From Gemmobacter lanyuensis (GTDB lineage: Bacteria; Pseudomonadota; Alphaproteobacteria; Rhodobacterales; Rhodobacteraceae), in the NCBI RefSeq assembly GCF_014652355.1, contig NZ_BMYQ01000006.1:62001-126000 (forward strand): a DNA stretch of 64,000 bases, in the 5' to 3' direction. Every line of letters begins with the position of its first letter. The first letter of the stretch is position 1. Positions 43,851 to 53,827 of this stretch are shown here, in pieces. A model generated the notes under the pieces. That model was not told where the DNA came from and ran no database searches. It was given only the letters and a program-made list of their open reading frames with translations. Position numbers and translations under genes: made by a program.

Positions 43851-45163
43851 TCTGCGCGATGATCCGCAAGATGGCGGTGGTGCTGGCGGTGCTGGCCAGC
43901 CCGGCCATGGCCGAAATCAAGGTGCAGGAAGTCACCTCTCCCGGCGGAATCAAGGCCTGGTTGGTCGAGGACCACGGCATCCCCTTCACAGCGCTGGAGC
44001 TGCGGTTCCGGGGCGGCACCTCGCTGGATGCGCCGGGCAAGCGGGGCGCGGTCAATCTGATGACCGGGCTGATCGAGGAAGGCGCGGCCGAGATGAACGC
44101 CCAGAAATTCGCGGAAAGCCGCGATGCGCTGGCCGCGGAATTCAAGTTCGACGCCTCGGCCGATGCGGTCTCCGTCTCGGCGCGGATGCTGACGCAGAAC
44201 CGCGCGCAGGCGGCCGAGCTGCTGCGTCTGGCGCTGACCCAGCCCCGGTTTGATGCCGATGCGGTCGAACGCGTGCGCGGGCAGGTGCTGTCGATCCTGC
44301 GGGCCAATGCCAAGGACCCCGGCGCCCTTGCGGGGGAAACCTTTGACAAGCTGGCCTTTGGCGATCACCCCTATGGCACCTCGGGCAATGGCACCATCGA
44401 CAGTGTGACGGCCCTGACGCGCGAGGACATTCTGGCCGCGCATCAAGGTGCGCTGACGCGGGATCGTGTCTATGTGGCTGCCGTGGGCGACATCACGCCC
44501 GAGGATCTGGGCGCGCTGCTGGATCATCTGCTGGCCGATCTGCCCGAAACGGGGGCGCCGCTGCCCGGCCCCGCGCCCGTGGGGCTGACTGGCGGGATCA
44601 CGGTCACCGATTTCCCCACGCCGCAGGCGGTGGTGATGTTCGGCCAACAGGGCATTGAACGCGATGACCCCGATTACTTCGCCGCCTTCGTGCTGAACGA
44701 AATTCTGGGCGGGGATCGGTTCGGATCGCGGCTGATGACCGAGCTGCGCGAAAAGCGCGGTCTGACCTATGGAGTCGGCACCTATCTGGCCGATTACGAT
44801 CAGGCCGATCTGATGCTGGGTCAGTTCGCCACCGACAACCGCACCGTGGGTGAGGCCGTGGATATTCTGCGCGCGGAATGGGCCAAGGCCGCGCAAGGTG
44901 TGACCGAGGCCGAGCTAGCCGCCGCAAAAACCTATCTGACCGGCGCCTATCCGCTGCGGTTTGATGGCAATGGGCCGATCGCCAATATCCTGGTGGGGAT
45001 GCAGATGGTGGGTCTGCCGGTGGATTATAGCGCCACCCGCAACGCCCGGATCGAAGCTGTCACGTTGGACGATGTCAAGCGCGTGGCCGCCCGTCTGATC
45101 CAGCCTGACGGGCTGCGAATCGTCGTTGTCGGTCAGCCGCAGGGCCTGCCGGACACGCCCTGA
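43847..45163 (+). CDS. M16-family peptidase homologue, non-catalytic subunit
   Basis: A 438-aa partner of the preceding gene with a signal peptide (about 1-22, ending AMAE). Where the catalytic subunit has HFFEH, this protein has no HxxEH ([13 protein letters not shown] near 69-81), so it cannot bind zinc. The C-terminal R/Y substrate-binding pair is kept in [13 protein letters not shown] near 302-314. This is the bacterial two-gene arrangement analogous to the alpha/beta mitochondrial processing peptidase. Translation is coupled by a 4-bp overlap. Confidence 0.92.
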   Translation: MICAMIRKMAVVLAVLASPAMAEIKVQEVTSPGGIKAWLVEDHGIPFTALELRFRGGTSLDAPGKRGAVNLMTGLIEEGAAEMNAQKFAESRDALAAEFKFDASADAVSVSARMLTQNRAQAAELLRLALTQPRFDADAVERVRGQVLSILRANAKDPGALAGETFDKLAFGDHPYGTSGNGTIDSVTALTREDILAAHQGALTRDRVYVAAVGDITPEDLGALLDHLLADLPETGAPLPGPAPVGLTGGITVTDFPTPQAVVMFGQQGIERDDPDYFAAFVLNEILGGDRFGSRLMTELREKRGLTYGVGTYLADYDQADLMLGQFATDNRTVGEAVDILRAEWAKAAQGVTEAELAAAKTYLTGAYPLRFDGNGPIANILVGMQMVGLPVDYSATRNARIEAVTLDDVKRVAARLIQPDGLRIVVVGQPQGLPDTP

Positions 45164-45237
45164 CCCGCCGCGGGCATGTTCACGATCTGCCCCAATACCT
45201 GTGGCCGAATCTCGGGCATCATGCTACCTCTGGGGGC

Positions 45238-47103
45238 ATGATGCTCGATACCCCCAAGATGACGCGTCCTGTAATCCGCCAGCTGGATGAGGCGGCGATC
45301 AACCGCATTGCCGCAGGCGAGGTGGTGGAACGCCCGGCTTCGGCGGTAAAAGAGCTTGTGGAAAACGCGCTGGATGCGGGCGCGCGGCGGATTGCGGTGG
45401 ACTATGCCGATGGCGGCAAGACCCTGATCCGCGTCACCGATGACGGCTGCGGGATGACCGCCGATGACCTGCCGCTGGCCGTCTCACGCCATGCGACATC
45501 AAAGATCGACGGGTCCGACCTTCTGAATATCCGCAGCTTCGGCTTTCGCGGTGAGGCCTTGCCCAGCCTCGGGGCCGTGGGGCGGCTGACCATCACCTCG
45601 CGCGTCGAGGGGCTGGAGGGCGTGGCCATCACGGTCGAGGGCGGGCGCGTTGGCCCGGTGCGTCCGGCGGCGCTCACGCGCGGCACGGTGGTCGAGCTGC
45701 GCGATCTGTTCTATGCCACCCCGGCGCGGCTGAAATTCCTGCGGTCGGACCGGGCCGAGATGGGGGCGATTGCCGATGTGGTCAAGCGCCTTGCGCTGGC
45801 CGAACCCCATGTGGGCTTTACCTTGCGCGATGTCTCGGGTGGGGGCGAAGGGCGCGTGGTCTTTCGCGCCGATCCTGAAAACGGCGATTTCTTCGATGCG
45901 CTGCATGGGCGTCTGGCGCGGGTGATCGGCGCCGATTTCGCAGAAAACGCCCTGCGGATCGATCTGGAGCGCGAGGGGCTGCAGCTTGTGGGCTATGCCG
46001 CGCTGCCCACCTATTCGCGCGGGTCTTCCGTGGCGCAGTTCCTGTTCGTGAACGGCCGCCCGGTGCTGGACAAGCAGCTGATCGGCGCGCTGCGCGCGGC
46101 CTATATGGATGTTCTGTCGCGGGACCGGCACCCGGCGGCGGTGCTGAACCTGATCTGTGATCCCGAACGGGTGGACGTGAACGTGCATCCCGCGAAATCC
46201 GAGGTGCGCTTTCGGGAACCGGCGATGGTGCGGGGCCTGATCGTTTCAGGCCTGCGGCTGGCTTTGGCAGGGGCGGGGCATCGCGCCTCGAACACCGTGG
46301 CGAGCGAAACGCTGGAGGCCTTCCGCCCCGAACCTGCGCCGCTGGTCCCCACATCCGCCCCGCCGCGCGTCTATCAGATGGACCGGCCCAGCCAGGCGAC
46401 CTTCGCCCGCGCCTTTGCCGCGCAGGCGCCCACCGAACCCGCCCCCCCGCGTGATTTCGGCTTTGCCGAGGCGCCTTCGGCGCGGGTCGAGGTGGCCGAA
46501 GTCCCCCCCGCCGATCTGACCGCCCGCCCCTTGGGGGCCGCGCGGGCGCAGGTGCATGAAAATTACATCATCGCCCAGACCGCCCAAGGTATCGTGATCG
46601 TGGATCAGCATGCCGCGCATGAACGGCTGGTTTATGAACGGCTGAAGGCGCAGGCCGCCGCGCGCGAAGTGCCGTCGCAGGCGCTGCTGATCCCCGAGAT
46701 CGTCGATCTGTCGGCTGCCGATGCCGCGCGGCTGCTGGAGGTGGCTGGTGATCTAGCCGAGCTGGGGCTGGTGGTCGAAGCCTTCGGCGGCGGCGCCATT
46801 GCCGTGCGCGAGGTTCCGGCGGTGTTGGGCAAGGTCGATGCTGCCGCGCTGATCCGCGATATTGTCGATGATCTGGCCGATCTGGGGTCTTCGGACCGGC
46901 TGAAGGCGCGGATCGATGCGGTGCTAAGCCGGATGGCCTGCCATGGGTCGGTCCGGTCGGGTCGGCAGATGCGCGCCGAAGAGATGAATGCGCTGCTGCG
47001 CGAGATGGAGGCGACGCCACTGTCCGGACAGTGCAACCACGGGCGGCCGACCTATGTCGAGCTGCGCCTGGCCGATATCGAACGGTTGTTCGGGCGCCGA
47101 TAA
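45238..47103 (+). CDS. mutL: DNA mismatch repair protein MutL
   Basis: A 621-aa GHKL ATPase that couples MutS mismatch recognition to strand cutting. N-terminal motifs are [25 protein letters not shown] near 21-45, DDGCGM near 62-67 and RGEAL near 105. The C-terminal endonuclease motif [12 protein letters not shown] (about 456-467) matches DQHA(X)2E(X)4E, and a late CNHGRP stands where the zinc-site motif usually reads CPHGRP. This MutL therefore cuts by itself, as expected in species without MutH. Two ATGs (45238, 45241) are equivalent. It leads into rmuC with a 14-bp gap. Confidence 0.95.
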   Translation: MMLDTPKMTRPVIRQLDEAAINRIAAGEVVERPASAVKELVENALDAGARRIAVDYADGGKTLIRVTDDGCGMTADDLPLAVSRHATSKIDGSDLLNIRSFGFRGEALPSLGAVGRLTITSRVEGLEGVAITVEGGRVGPVRPAALTRGTVVELRDLFYATPARLKFLRSDRAEMGAIADVVKRLALAEPHVGFTLRDVSGGGEGRVVFRADPENGDFFDALHGRLARVIGADFAENALRIDLEREGLQLVGYAALPTYSRGSSVAQFLFVNGRPVLDKQLIGALRAAYMDVLSRDRHPAAVLNLICDPERVDVNVHPAKSEVRFREPAMVRGLIVSGLRLALAGAGHRASNTVASETLEAFRPEPAPLVPTSAPPRVYQMDRPSQATFARAFAAQAPTEPAPPRDFGFAEAPSARVEVAEVPPADLTARPLGAARAQVHENYIIAQTAQGIVIVDQHAAHERLVYERLKAQAAAREVPSQALLIPEIVDLSAADAARLLEVAGDLAELGLVVEAFGGGAIAVREVPAVLGKVDAAALIRDIVDDLADLGSSDRLKARIDAVLSRMACHGSVRSGRQMRAEEMNALLREMEATPLSGQCNHGRPTYVELRLADIERLFGRR

Positions 47104-47117
47104 GCGGGGAATGGACG

Positions 47118-48242
47118 ATGGAACATCTTGCCGATGACCCGGTGCTGCTGGCCGCGGGGGCTGCGGGCCTTGTGGTGCTGGTGCTGCTGGTCCTGATCCT
47201 GCGCGCCGCGGCGCGGGGGCCGCAGGGCCTCGTGCAGGAACTGGGCTGGCTGGGCGCCCGCGTGCAGCAACTGGCCGACGGGCAGGAACGGCTTGCAGGT
47301 GGGCTTCACCACGTCTCCGAGGCGCAGGCGCTGAGTCAGACGGCCATGCTTCAGGTGATGGAGCAGCGTCTGGCCGAGGTGCAGCGTCATATGGGCGAAA
47401 GCCTGCATGGCACCGCAACGCGCACCGCCCATAGCCTGGGCGAGTTGCATCAGCGGCTGCAAACCATCGACAAGGCGCAGGCCAATCTGGAAAAGCTGTC
47501 GGGCAATGTGCTGACCTTGCAGGACATTCTGGCCAACAAGCAGACGCGCGGTGCCTTTGGCGAAATCCAGCTGCATGACATCGTGCTGAAGGCGCTGCCC
47601 TCGGACAGCTATACGATGCAGGCCACGCTGTCGAACGGGCGGCGGGCGGATTGTCTGATTCATCTGCCCAACCCGCCGGGGCCGATCGTGATTGACAGCA
47701 AATTCCCGCTGGAGGCCTATGAGGCGCTGCGTCGCGCGCAGACGCAGGCCGATCTCGATCTGGCGGCGCGGATGCTGCGGCAGGCGGTGCGGGCGCATAT
47801 CCGGGCGATTTCCGAGAAATACATCCTGGAGGGCGAAACCGCGGATGGGGCGCTGATGTTCCTGCCCTCTGAGGCTGTCTATGCCGAACTGCATGCGAAT
47901 TACCCTGACGTGATCCGCGAAGGCTTTGCCGCGCGGGTCTGGATCGTGTCGCCCACCACCTGCATGGCCACGCTGAACACCATGCGCGCCGTGCTGAAGG
48001 ATGCGCGGATGCGTGAGCAGGCGGGTGCCATCCGCAAAGAGCTGGCCGAGCTTTACAAGGATGTGGAGCGGCTGGGAGGGCGGGTCGAGAACCTTGACCG
48101 CCACTTCGGGCAGGCGGCCCGCGACATTCAGGAAATCCGCATCAGCGCCGAAAAGGCCGGGCGGCGGGCGCGTCGGCTGGACAATTTCGATTTCGAGGAA
48201 TTGGCCCCCGAGACCGCCAGCATGATCGGGGCGGCAGAATGA
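47118..48242 (+). CDS. rmuC: DNA recombination protein RmuC
   Basis: A 374-aa protein of the RmuC family, limiting inverted-repeat recombination, with a predicted nuclease-like fold. An N-terminal hydrophobic helix (about 9-30, AAGAAGLVVLVLLVLIL) is a membrane anchor. It is followed by coiled coil (about 35-130) and the conserved core TRGAFGEIQLHDIVLKALP near 143-161 and PIVIDSKFPLEAYEAL near 190-205. The ATG at 47118 gives MEHLADDP. The stop overlaps the start of hutD (ATGA, 48239-48242). Downstream of mutL it forms a small DNA-maintenance group. Confidence 0.92.
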   Translation: MEHLADDPVLLAAGAAGLVVLVLLVLILRAAARGPQGLVQELGWLGARVQQLADGQERLAGGLHHVSEAQALSQTAMLQVMEQRLAEVQRHMGESLHGTATRTAHSLGELHQRLQTIDKAQANLEKLSGNVLTLQDILANKQTRGAFGEIQLHDIVLKALPSDSYTMQATLSNGRRADCLIHLPNPPGPIVIDSKFPLEAYEALRRAQTQADLDLAARMLRQAVRAHIRAISEKYILEGETADGALMFLPSEAVYAELHANYPDVIREGFAARVWIVSPTTCMATLNTMRAVLKDARMREQAGAIRKELAELYKDVERLGGRVENLDRHFGQAARDIQEIRISAEKAGRRARRLDNFDFEELAPETASMIGAAE

Positions 48243-48727
48243 TCCATCGCCGCCGCAGTGACCATCAGGTGATGCCCTGGGCCAATGGCAAGGGCCGGAC
48301 GCTGGAGCTGTGGCGCGAGGAAGATGCCGGGACGCTGCGCTTTCGGCTGTCGGTGGCGCAGGTGGTTGAGGATGGGCCATTTTCCGTGCTACCCGGGATC
48401 GACCGGGTTCTGACAGTGATCCACGGCCCGGGATTTCGGCTGGAGGGCGCGGGGCAGGTCTGGCGCTGTGATCCGCTGCGGCCGGTGGCCTTTTCGGGTG
48501 ATCTGGCCCTGCGGGCGGTGGGCGTAGCGGCGCCGACCGAGGATCTGAACGTGATGACCGCCCGGTCTTTGCCTGCGCCGGAGGTGCTGGTCCGGCAGGA
48601 GGGTCTGGCCCTGCCGCCGCCCGGCGGGCGGGTGGCGGTGGTGGATATGGCAACGCTGGGTCTGTGGCTGGGGGCCGAGGATGTGCGGCTTGCCGGACCT
48701 TCGATCGTGGTGCGGCTGGCGTTCTGA
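48239..48727 (+). CDS. HutD/Ves-family protein
   Basis: A 162-aa cupin-like protein. It begins with the family wording MPWANGKGRTLEL (12-24) followed by an SVAQVVEDGPFSVLPGIDR block (38-56), as in HutD and Ves. HutD is found with histidine-utilisation genes and is thought to limit or sense that pathway; Ves is a cold-responsive homologue. No other hut gene is here, so the role is open. It overlaps rmuC by 4 bp and ends near the terminator shared with asd. Confidence 0.85.
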   Translation: MIHRRRSDHQVMPWANGKGRTLELWREEDAGTLRFRLSVAQVVEDGPFSVLPGIDRVLTVIHGPGFRLEGAGQVWRCDPLRPVAFSGDLALRAVGVAAPTEDLNVMTARSLPAPEVLVRQEGLALPPPGGRVAVVDMATLGLWLGAEDVRLAGPSIVVRLAF

Positions 48728-48835
48728 TCCCATTGTGCGCTTGCGCGCAAGGCTTTGATCTCGGCGTCCGGCTGTGCCGGATCGCCTCGGGCGTGTGCCT
48801 CCGGCGGGGATATTTTCAGACAGAAAATGGCAGAA

Positions 48836-48858
48836 AAAAGCCCCGCCTGGGCGGGGCT
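48836..48858 (-). terminator. Terminator of asd
   Basis: GCCCCGC/GCGGGGC stem with a 4-nt loop. On the minus strand it is followed by TTTTTT, 22 bp past the asd stop. The opposite side (TTGATTTT) is T-rich enough to help hutD as well. Confidence 0.88.
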
Positions 48859-48880
48859 TGATTTTCGATCGCAGGGCCGA

Positions 48881-49903
48881 TCAGCCTTTTTTCAGGCAGC
48901 GGTTGCCCAGAACCTCGGCGATCTGGACGGCGTTCAGCGCGGCGCCCTTGCGGAGGTTGTCAGAGACGCACCACAGGCTGATGCCGTTTTCGACGGTCGA
49001 GTCCTGACGGATGCGGCTGACATAGGTCGCGTAATCGCCCACGCATTCGACGGGGGTGATGTAGCCGCCCGGTTCACGCTTGTCGACGACGAGGATGCCC
49101 GGCGCTTCGCGCAGGATGTCTTGCGCTTCCTGCCAGTCGATCGGGTCTTCGAATTCGATGTTGATCGCTTCCGAATGGCCGACGAAAACCGGCACGCGGA
49201 CGCAGGTCGCGGTCAGCTTGATGTTCTTGTCGAGGATCTTCTTGGTTTCGGCGACCATCTTCCACTCTTCCTTGGTGGAGCCGTCGTCGAGGAAGACGTC
49301 GATATGCGGGATCACGTTGAAGGCGATCTGCTTGGGATAGACCTTGGGGGCCACTTCCTGACCGGGGACATACATGCCCTTGGTCTGGTCCCAAAGCTCG
49401 TCGATCGCCTCTTTGCCGGTGCCCGAGACAGACTGATAGGTCGCCACCACGACGCGCTTGATTTTCGCACGGTCATGCAGCGGCTTCAGCGCCACAACCA
49501 TCTGCGCGGTCGAGCAGTTGGGGTTGGCGATGATGTTCTTGTTCTTGTAGCCGACGATGGCGTCGGCGTTCACTTCCGGCACGATCAGCGGGATTTCCGG
49601 GTCGTAACGGTAGAGCGAGGAGTTGTCGATCACGACGCAGCCTTGCGCGGCGGCCTTGGGCGCATAGACCTTGGTCGCGTCCGAGCCGATGGCGAAGAAG
49701 GCGATGTCCCAGCCGGTGAAATCGAATTCGGCCAGGTCCTTGGTCTTGAGAGTCTTGTCCCCGAAGCTGACTTCAGTGCCGAGCGAGTTGCGCGACGCGA
49801 GCGCCACGATCTCGTCCACCGGAAACTCGCGTTCCGCGAGGATGTTCAGCATTTCTTTGCCCACGTTGCCCGTGGCGCCGACGACGGCGACTTTATAGCC
49901 CAT
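48881..49903 (-). CDS. asd: Aspartate-semialdehyde dehydrogenase
   Basis: A 340-aa NADPH enzyme converting aspartyl phosphate to aspartate semialdehyde for lysine, threonine and methionine. NADP loop VGATGNVGKEM (8-18), catalytic Cys130 in NPNCSTAQM, substrate motif SVSGTGKEA near 157-165, catalytic His in RVPVFVGHSEA near 245-255. Standard length. The ATG at 49903 is preceded by GGAGG. It is a leftward single gene with its own terminator, and the neighbour upstream is a capsule-type transferase on the same strand. Confidence 0.97.
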   Translation of the reverse strand: MGYKVAVVGATGNVGKEMLNILAEREFPVDEIVALASRNSLGTEVSFGDKTLKTKDLAEFDFTGWDIAFFAIGSDATKVYAPKAAAQGCVVIDNSSLYRYDPEIPLIVPEVNADAIVGYKNKNIIANPNCSTAQMVVALKPLHDRAKIKRVVVATYQSVSGTGKEAIDELWDQTKGMYVPGQEVAPKVYPKQIAFNVIPHIDVFLDDGSTKEEWKMVAETKKILDKNIKLTATCVRVPVFVGHSEAINIEFEDPIDWQEAQDILREAPGILVVDKREPGGYITPVECVGDYATYVSRIRQDSTVENGISLWCVSDNLRKGAALNAVQIAEVLGNRCLKKG

Positions 49904-49990
49904 CGGGGATCCTCCAAGTGTCAAAAGCGACGTGGCCCCGTTAGCGCAAAGGGGGGGCGGGGGAAAGGGATTCTTGACCTTTTGGGGTGG

Positions 49991-51109
49991 CTATTTTGCG
50001 CGGCTGCGCGCTTCGTCCAGCTTTGCGGCGAAAGCGCCACGGTCGAAGGCCGGGGGCTGGTCTTCCGCAAGGGCAAAGCGGGGGTAATAGGCGCGGTCGA
50101 GCCAGGTGAGGAAGGCCGCGCGCAGGGGGGCGTCATAGCCGCGGTCGGGGGCTTTGGCGAAGAGATGGTTCAGCGCGGTTTGGTCTGCGGCGTGGTCGAC
50201 GAGGCCCGCGATGTTGAAGAAGGCCTGCCCCAGCGTGATGACGGGTTTGTCATGGAAAAAGGCCTGCAACCCCATGGAAGAATTGAGGGTGACGACCCCG
50301 CGGCTGGCGGCGATCTGGGCGAAGCTGTCGGTCGCATTGTCCAGCACGACGCGGCCGGTGGCGATCAGCGGCGCCAGAAGCGGGGTGAGGGGCGTCTTGG
50401 CCGAGGGGTGTTCCTTGAGCCGCAGGTGCCAGCCGGGGGGCAGGTGGCGGGCGGCCTGTTCCAGCGCGGCGAGGAAGCCTGCCATGCCGCCGCACCAGCC
50501 CGCAAAAAGCGTGACCTGGCTGTCATCGGGCACCTGCAGCGGGCAGAAGAGGAAGGGGGTATCCGGCAACGCGCCGCTGCCCTGGCCCACATCGGCGCGG
50601 CGCGAGCTGCGGGCGGTGAGCCCGGCGCCGATGCTGCGCCAATCCGAGGTGTCGGTCGTGGTGGCATAGGTGCGGAAGAAGGCCGCGTCCTGCGGCACCG
50701 ATCCTTCGGCATTCACCCCGAGCGGGTCGAGCGTGATGCGCCCCGGCAGGGGGGCAAGTTCGGCATGCAGGGTGGGGGCGCCGGCATCGCGCGCGCCGGC
50801 GAGAAAGGCCATGCGCGACCCGGTCAGCCCGTTCCAGGCCAGTGCCAGATGATCGGGGTGGCGGGTGAAATAGCGGCGGGCCCAGTTATACTGGCCACGG
50901 ATCAGCTGGCGTTTCAGCCAGGCTTGCAGCGCGCCCTTGGGTTGGCGCTTGGCGCGGGCAAGGGCGGTTGCCACGCGGGCATCGGTTTCGGGCCAGTCGC
51001 GGAAGGAGAGGGGGATCATGGGCAGGCGGCGGGATGCGCCTTCGACCCCCGCCAATGCGGCGAAGACCGCTTCCTTGCGGGGATTGTATTCGGCGGGAAA
51101 GACGATCAT
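49991..51109 (-). CDS. Capsule polysaccharide biosynthesis protein (KpsS/KpsC family)
   Basis: A 372-aa putative Kdo-transferase-type glycosyltransferase. The family fingerprint is present: FLFCPLQVPDDSQVTLF near 186-202, RLKEHPSAKTPL near 230-241, and VTLNSSMGLQAFFHDKPVITLGQAFF near 275-300. KpsC/KpsS proteins add the Kdo linker to capsule lipid acceptors. The N-terminus (MIVFPAEYNPRKEAV) is unusual. No other capsule gene is adjacent. With the gene at 17542-18438 it is the second stand-alone transferase of this type in the window. No membrane segment is visible. Confidence 0.82.
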   Translation of the reverse strand: MIVFPAEYNPRKEAVFAALAGVEGASRRLPMIPLSFRDWPETDARVATALARAKRQPKGALQAWLKRQLIRGQYNWARRYFTRHPDHLALAWNGLTGSRMAFLAGARDAGAPTLHAELAPLPGRITLDPLGVNAEGSVPQDAAFFRTYATTTDTSDWRSIGAGLTARSSRRADVGQGSGALPDTPFLFCPLQVPDDSQVTLFAGWCGGMAGFLAALEQAARHLPPGWHLRLKEHPSAKTPLTPLLAPLIATGRVVLDNATDSFAQIAASRGVVTLNSSMGLQAFFHDKPVITLGQAFFNIAGLVDHAADQTALNHLFAKAPDRGYDAPLRAAFLTWLDRAYYPRFALAEDQPPAFDRGAFAAKLDEARSRAK

Positions 51110-51166
51110 CGCGGGCCCATTCTTGCTGCGCCCAAGATAGGCGCAGCGCTGGCCGAGGGGAACCCT

Positions 51167-52339
51167 TCAGTCGGTCCGATCCTGCGAGAAGGCGTAGATC
51201 GCGCAGCCCACCACCAGCACCAGCCCGAAGAAGAGAAAGAGCGCCGCATAGGGGGCCTCGGGCGGGGTGGCGGGGATGGCGGCGTGGATCTTGCCGGTCA
51301 GGACCTGCGCAATCCCGACCGAGCCGATACCGAATAGATTGAGCATCGACACCCCGCGCCCCACCAGATGTGGGGGGAAGAACGCGCGCCCATGCGCCGT
51401 GACCTGCGGGAATGAGGCGCCGAAAAACCCGATGGCCGCGAAGATGGCGATGGTCTGCCAGCCGCCCATAGCGGGAAAGGCCCAGAGCAGCAGGCAGGAC
51501 AGGCCGCAGAGCAGATTGCCCGTGAAGTTCAGCCATTTCCGCGTGCCCAGCACCCGGTCGAGCGGGCCATAGGCGAAACTGCCCAGCACCATGGCCAGCC
51601 CCATGACCAGCGTGACCCGGCCGATCTCGGCCGTGGTGGCGCCATAGACATCGGCATAGTACGGCCCGACCCAGAGCCCGCGCAGCGCCGCAGGCGGCAT
51701 GTAGGTGGCCAGCATCATCGCCAGGATCGGCCAGACCGCGCGGATGCGCAGCACATCGAGCATGGACCCCCGCGGGCCGCCTTCGACCTTGGCAGGGTCG
51801 CGGACCAGAAGGCCGATCAGCGCGGCAATCAGCAGCGTGACGCCCGCCATGCCCACCATGGTTTCGCGCCAGCCCAGCGTTTCGACCGCCCAGGCCAGCG
51901 GGGCAGACCCTGCGATATTGCCCAGGTTGCCGATGCCGATCGTCATCCCCGCCAATGAGGCAAAGACCGCGGGCGGGAATTGGCGGGCGAAGATGTAGTA
52001 GCTCGACATCAAGACCGGCGCACAGCCGATGCCGATCAGCGCCATGGCAAGGCTGATCGCGGCGGGTGAGGTTGCGGTCGCAAAGGCCAGCGCCCCGCCG
52101 GCCCCGCCAAGCGCGAACAGCGTGACCGCCGTGCGGCGCGGCCCGATCCGATCCAGCGCCCAGCCCACCGGCAGCTGCATGGCCGCGAAGGTCAGGAACC
52201 ATAGACCCGAGGCGAAGGCGAGCGTTTCGGCGGTGGCGCCCAGCTCGGCCTTCAGGACAGGGGTCAGCACCGCGAGGAACCCGCGGTAGAACTGGCTCAG
52301 CACATAGGCCAGGACGAGGCTGGCAATTCCGGCTTTCAT
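51167..52339 (-). CDS. MFS transporter (first of a pair)
   Basis: A 390-aa integral-membrane transporter with about 12 hydrophobic helices. The first loop has GWALDRIGPRR (57-67), the MFS G-x-x-x-D-R-x-G-R-[RK] signature between helices 2 and 3. The overall wording is like major facilitators of unknown anion or drug specificity. It lies 6 bp downstream of a second MFS gene, so they form one mRNA. The two proteins are only distantly alike, so this is not a recent tandem copy. The substrate cannot be inferred. Confidence 0.88.
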   Translation of the reverse strand: MKAGIASLVLAYVLSQFYRGFLAVLTPVLKAELGATAETLAFASGLWFLTFAAMQLPVGWALDRIGPRRTAVTLFALGGAGGALAFATATSPAAISLAMALIGIGCAPVLMSSYYIFARQFPPAVFASLAGMTIGIGNLGNIAGSAPLAWAVETLGWRETMVGMAGVTLLIAALIGLLVRDPAKVEGGPRGSMLDVLRIRAVWPILAMMLATYMPPAALRGLWVGPYYADVYGATTAEIGRVTLVMGLAMVLGSFAYGPLDRVLGTRKWLNFTGNLLCGLSCLLLWAFPAMGGWQTIAIFAAIGFFGASFPQVTAHGRAFFPPHLVGRGVSMLNLFGIGSVGIAQVLTGKIHAAIPATPPEAPYAALFLFFGLVLVVGCAIYAFSQDRTD

Positions 52340-52345
52340 GCGCGA

Positions 52346-53587
52346 TCAGGCGGCTTGCGCGGCCCAGGGGCGTTCGCGGATGGGCAGATGCACCAGCGCC
52401 GAGAAGGCCCCCACCCCCACGCCGATCCACCAGACCAGCGTATAGCTTCCGGTAATGTCATACATCTTGCCGCCCAGCCAGACGCCAAGGAACCCGCCGA
52501 TCTGGTGGCTGAGGAAGACAAAACCGTAAAGCGTGCCCATGTAGCGCAGCCCGTAGATATGCGCGACCAGCCCGCTGGTCAGCGGCACGGTCGCAAGCCA
52601 GAGCGACCCCATCGCAACCGAGAACAGCAGGACCGTCGTCGGCGTCATCGGCATGGCAATGAACAGCGCGGCCACCACGGTGCGCGCGGTATAGACCCCG
52701 GCCAGCAGGTATTTCTTGGTGTATTTTTTGCCCAGCATCCCGGCGGTGATGGTGCCCGCGATATTGGCCAGACCGATGACCGCAATGGCCGCCGCGCCAA
52801 GCGCCGAGGTGGTGGTGATGCCCAGGGCCGCCAGCGGGCCGTTCGGGTCGATCGGGCCGCACATTTCGGTCACGAAGGCCGGGAAATGGGCGGTGATGAA
52901 CGCGAGCTGATAGCCACAGGAAAAGAACCCGAGGAAGATCATGATATAGGACGGGTCCGAAAAGGCCCGTTTCAGCACGGTGCCAAGGCTTTCCTCAAGC
53001 TCTTGCCGCGTTGCGACCTGCGGCGAACGCAGGAAGGGCAGCGCCAGCAGCGAGGCGAGGATGATGACCGAGAAGATCATGAAGACGGTCTGCCAGGGGA
53101 AGTTCTGCAGCAGGATTTCCGCCAGCGGCGCGCCCAGAACCTGACCGGCCGATCCGGCGGCCGTGGCGATCCCCAGCGCGAGTGAGCGGTTCTCGGGCGA
53201 TGTGGCGCGCCCGACCACCGCCAGAACCACGCCGAAGCCCGTTCCGGCAATGCCGAAGCCCACGATGACTTCCAGCAGCTGCATCTGTTCCGGGCTGGTT
53301 GCATGGGCGCTGAGGAACAGTCCCAGCGCGTACAGCAGCGCCCCCAGCACAATCGCCTTGCGGTCTCCGAACCGTTCTGCCACCGCGCCGAACAGCGGCT
53401 GCCCGATGCCCCAGGCAAGGTTCTGGATGGCGATGGCCAGTGAAAATTCGGCCCGTGGCCATCCGAATTCCTGCGCGATGGGCAGTTGGAACACGCCAAA
53501 GCTTGCCCTCAGGGCAAAGTTCAGCAGCAGGATCACGCAGCCCGCAATCAGGATGGGCGTGAACAGGCGGGCGGATGAGGTGGGCAT
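52346..53587 (-). CDS. MFS transporter (second of a pair), oxalate/formate-antiporter-like
   Basis: A 413-aa transporter with about 12 helices. It contains GQPLFGAVAERFGDRKAIVLG near 62-82, the MFS loop 2-3 signature, and GSLWLATVPLTSGLVAHIYGLRYMGTLYG near 330-358, wording typical of the OFA/monocarboxylate-type MFS branch. A small organic acid is a fair guess. The ATG at 53587 begins at MPTSSARLF, and the longer frame is not supported. A TTGT...ACAA palindrome about 65 bp upstream suggests control by a GntR-type protein. It is divergent from the GH13 gene. Confidence 0.88.
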   Translation of the reverse strand: MPTSSARLFTPILIAGCVILLLNFALRASFGVFQLPIAQEFGWPRAEFSLAIAIQNLAWGIGQPLFGAVAERFGDRKAIVLGALLYALGLFLSAHATSPEQMQLLEVIVGFGIAGTGFGVVLAVVGRATSPENRSLALGIATAAGSAGQVLGAPLAEILLQNFPWQTVFMIFSVIILASLLALPFLRSPQVATRQELEESLGTVLKRAFSDPSYIMIFLGFFSCGYQLAFITAHFPAFVTEMCGPIDPNGPLAALGITTTSALGAAAIAVIGLANIAGTITAGMLGKKYTKKYLLAGVYTARTVVAALFIAMPMTPTTVLLFSVAMGSLWLATVPLTSGLVAHIYGLRYMGTLYGFVFLSHQIGGFLGVWLGGKMYDITGSYTLVWWIGVGVGAFSALVHLPIRERPWAAQAA

Positions 53588-53649
53588 GGCGCGACTCCGG
53601 GCTTGGGCGGGCAGGGTGCTGTGCCGGGTGGGGCGGGTCAATTTGATTC

Positions 53650-53664
53650 TTGTGTCGCATACAA
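53650..53664. promoter_or_regulatory. Operator-like palindrome upstream of the MFS pair
   Basis: TTGTGTCGCATACAA, imperfect dyad TTGTnT-n3-AnACAA, 63 bp before the MFS start in the 240-bp divergent gap. It is similar in shape to GntR-family operators. No regulator gene is adjacent. Confidence 0.4.
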
Positions 53665-53827
53665 TGCGATTCGCGCGATGCGGAATGCCGCGGCACCGCG
53701 CACCCGCGGCGCGCGTGGGCGGCAGTGATCGGCCGGGGTTAGAAGACATTCTCCAAAGCGGTTTCAAATTCCGCTTGCACCTGCCTTGGTCGCGTCACAG
53801 GGTTAGCGCAAACAGCAGGAGGATCGA

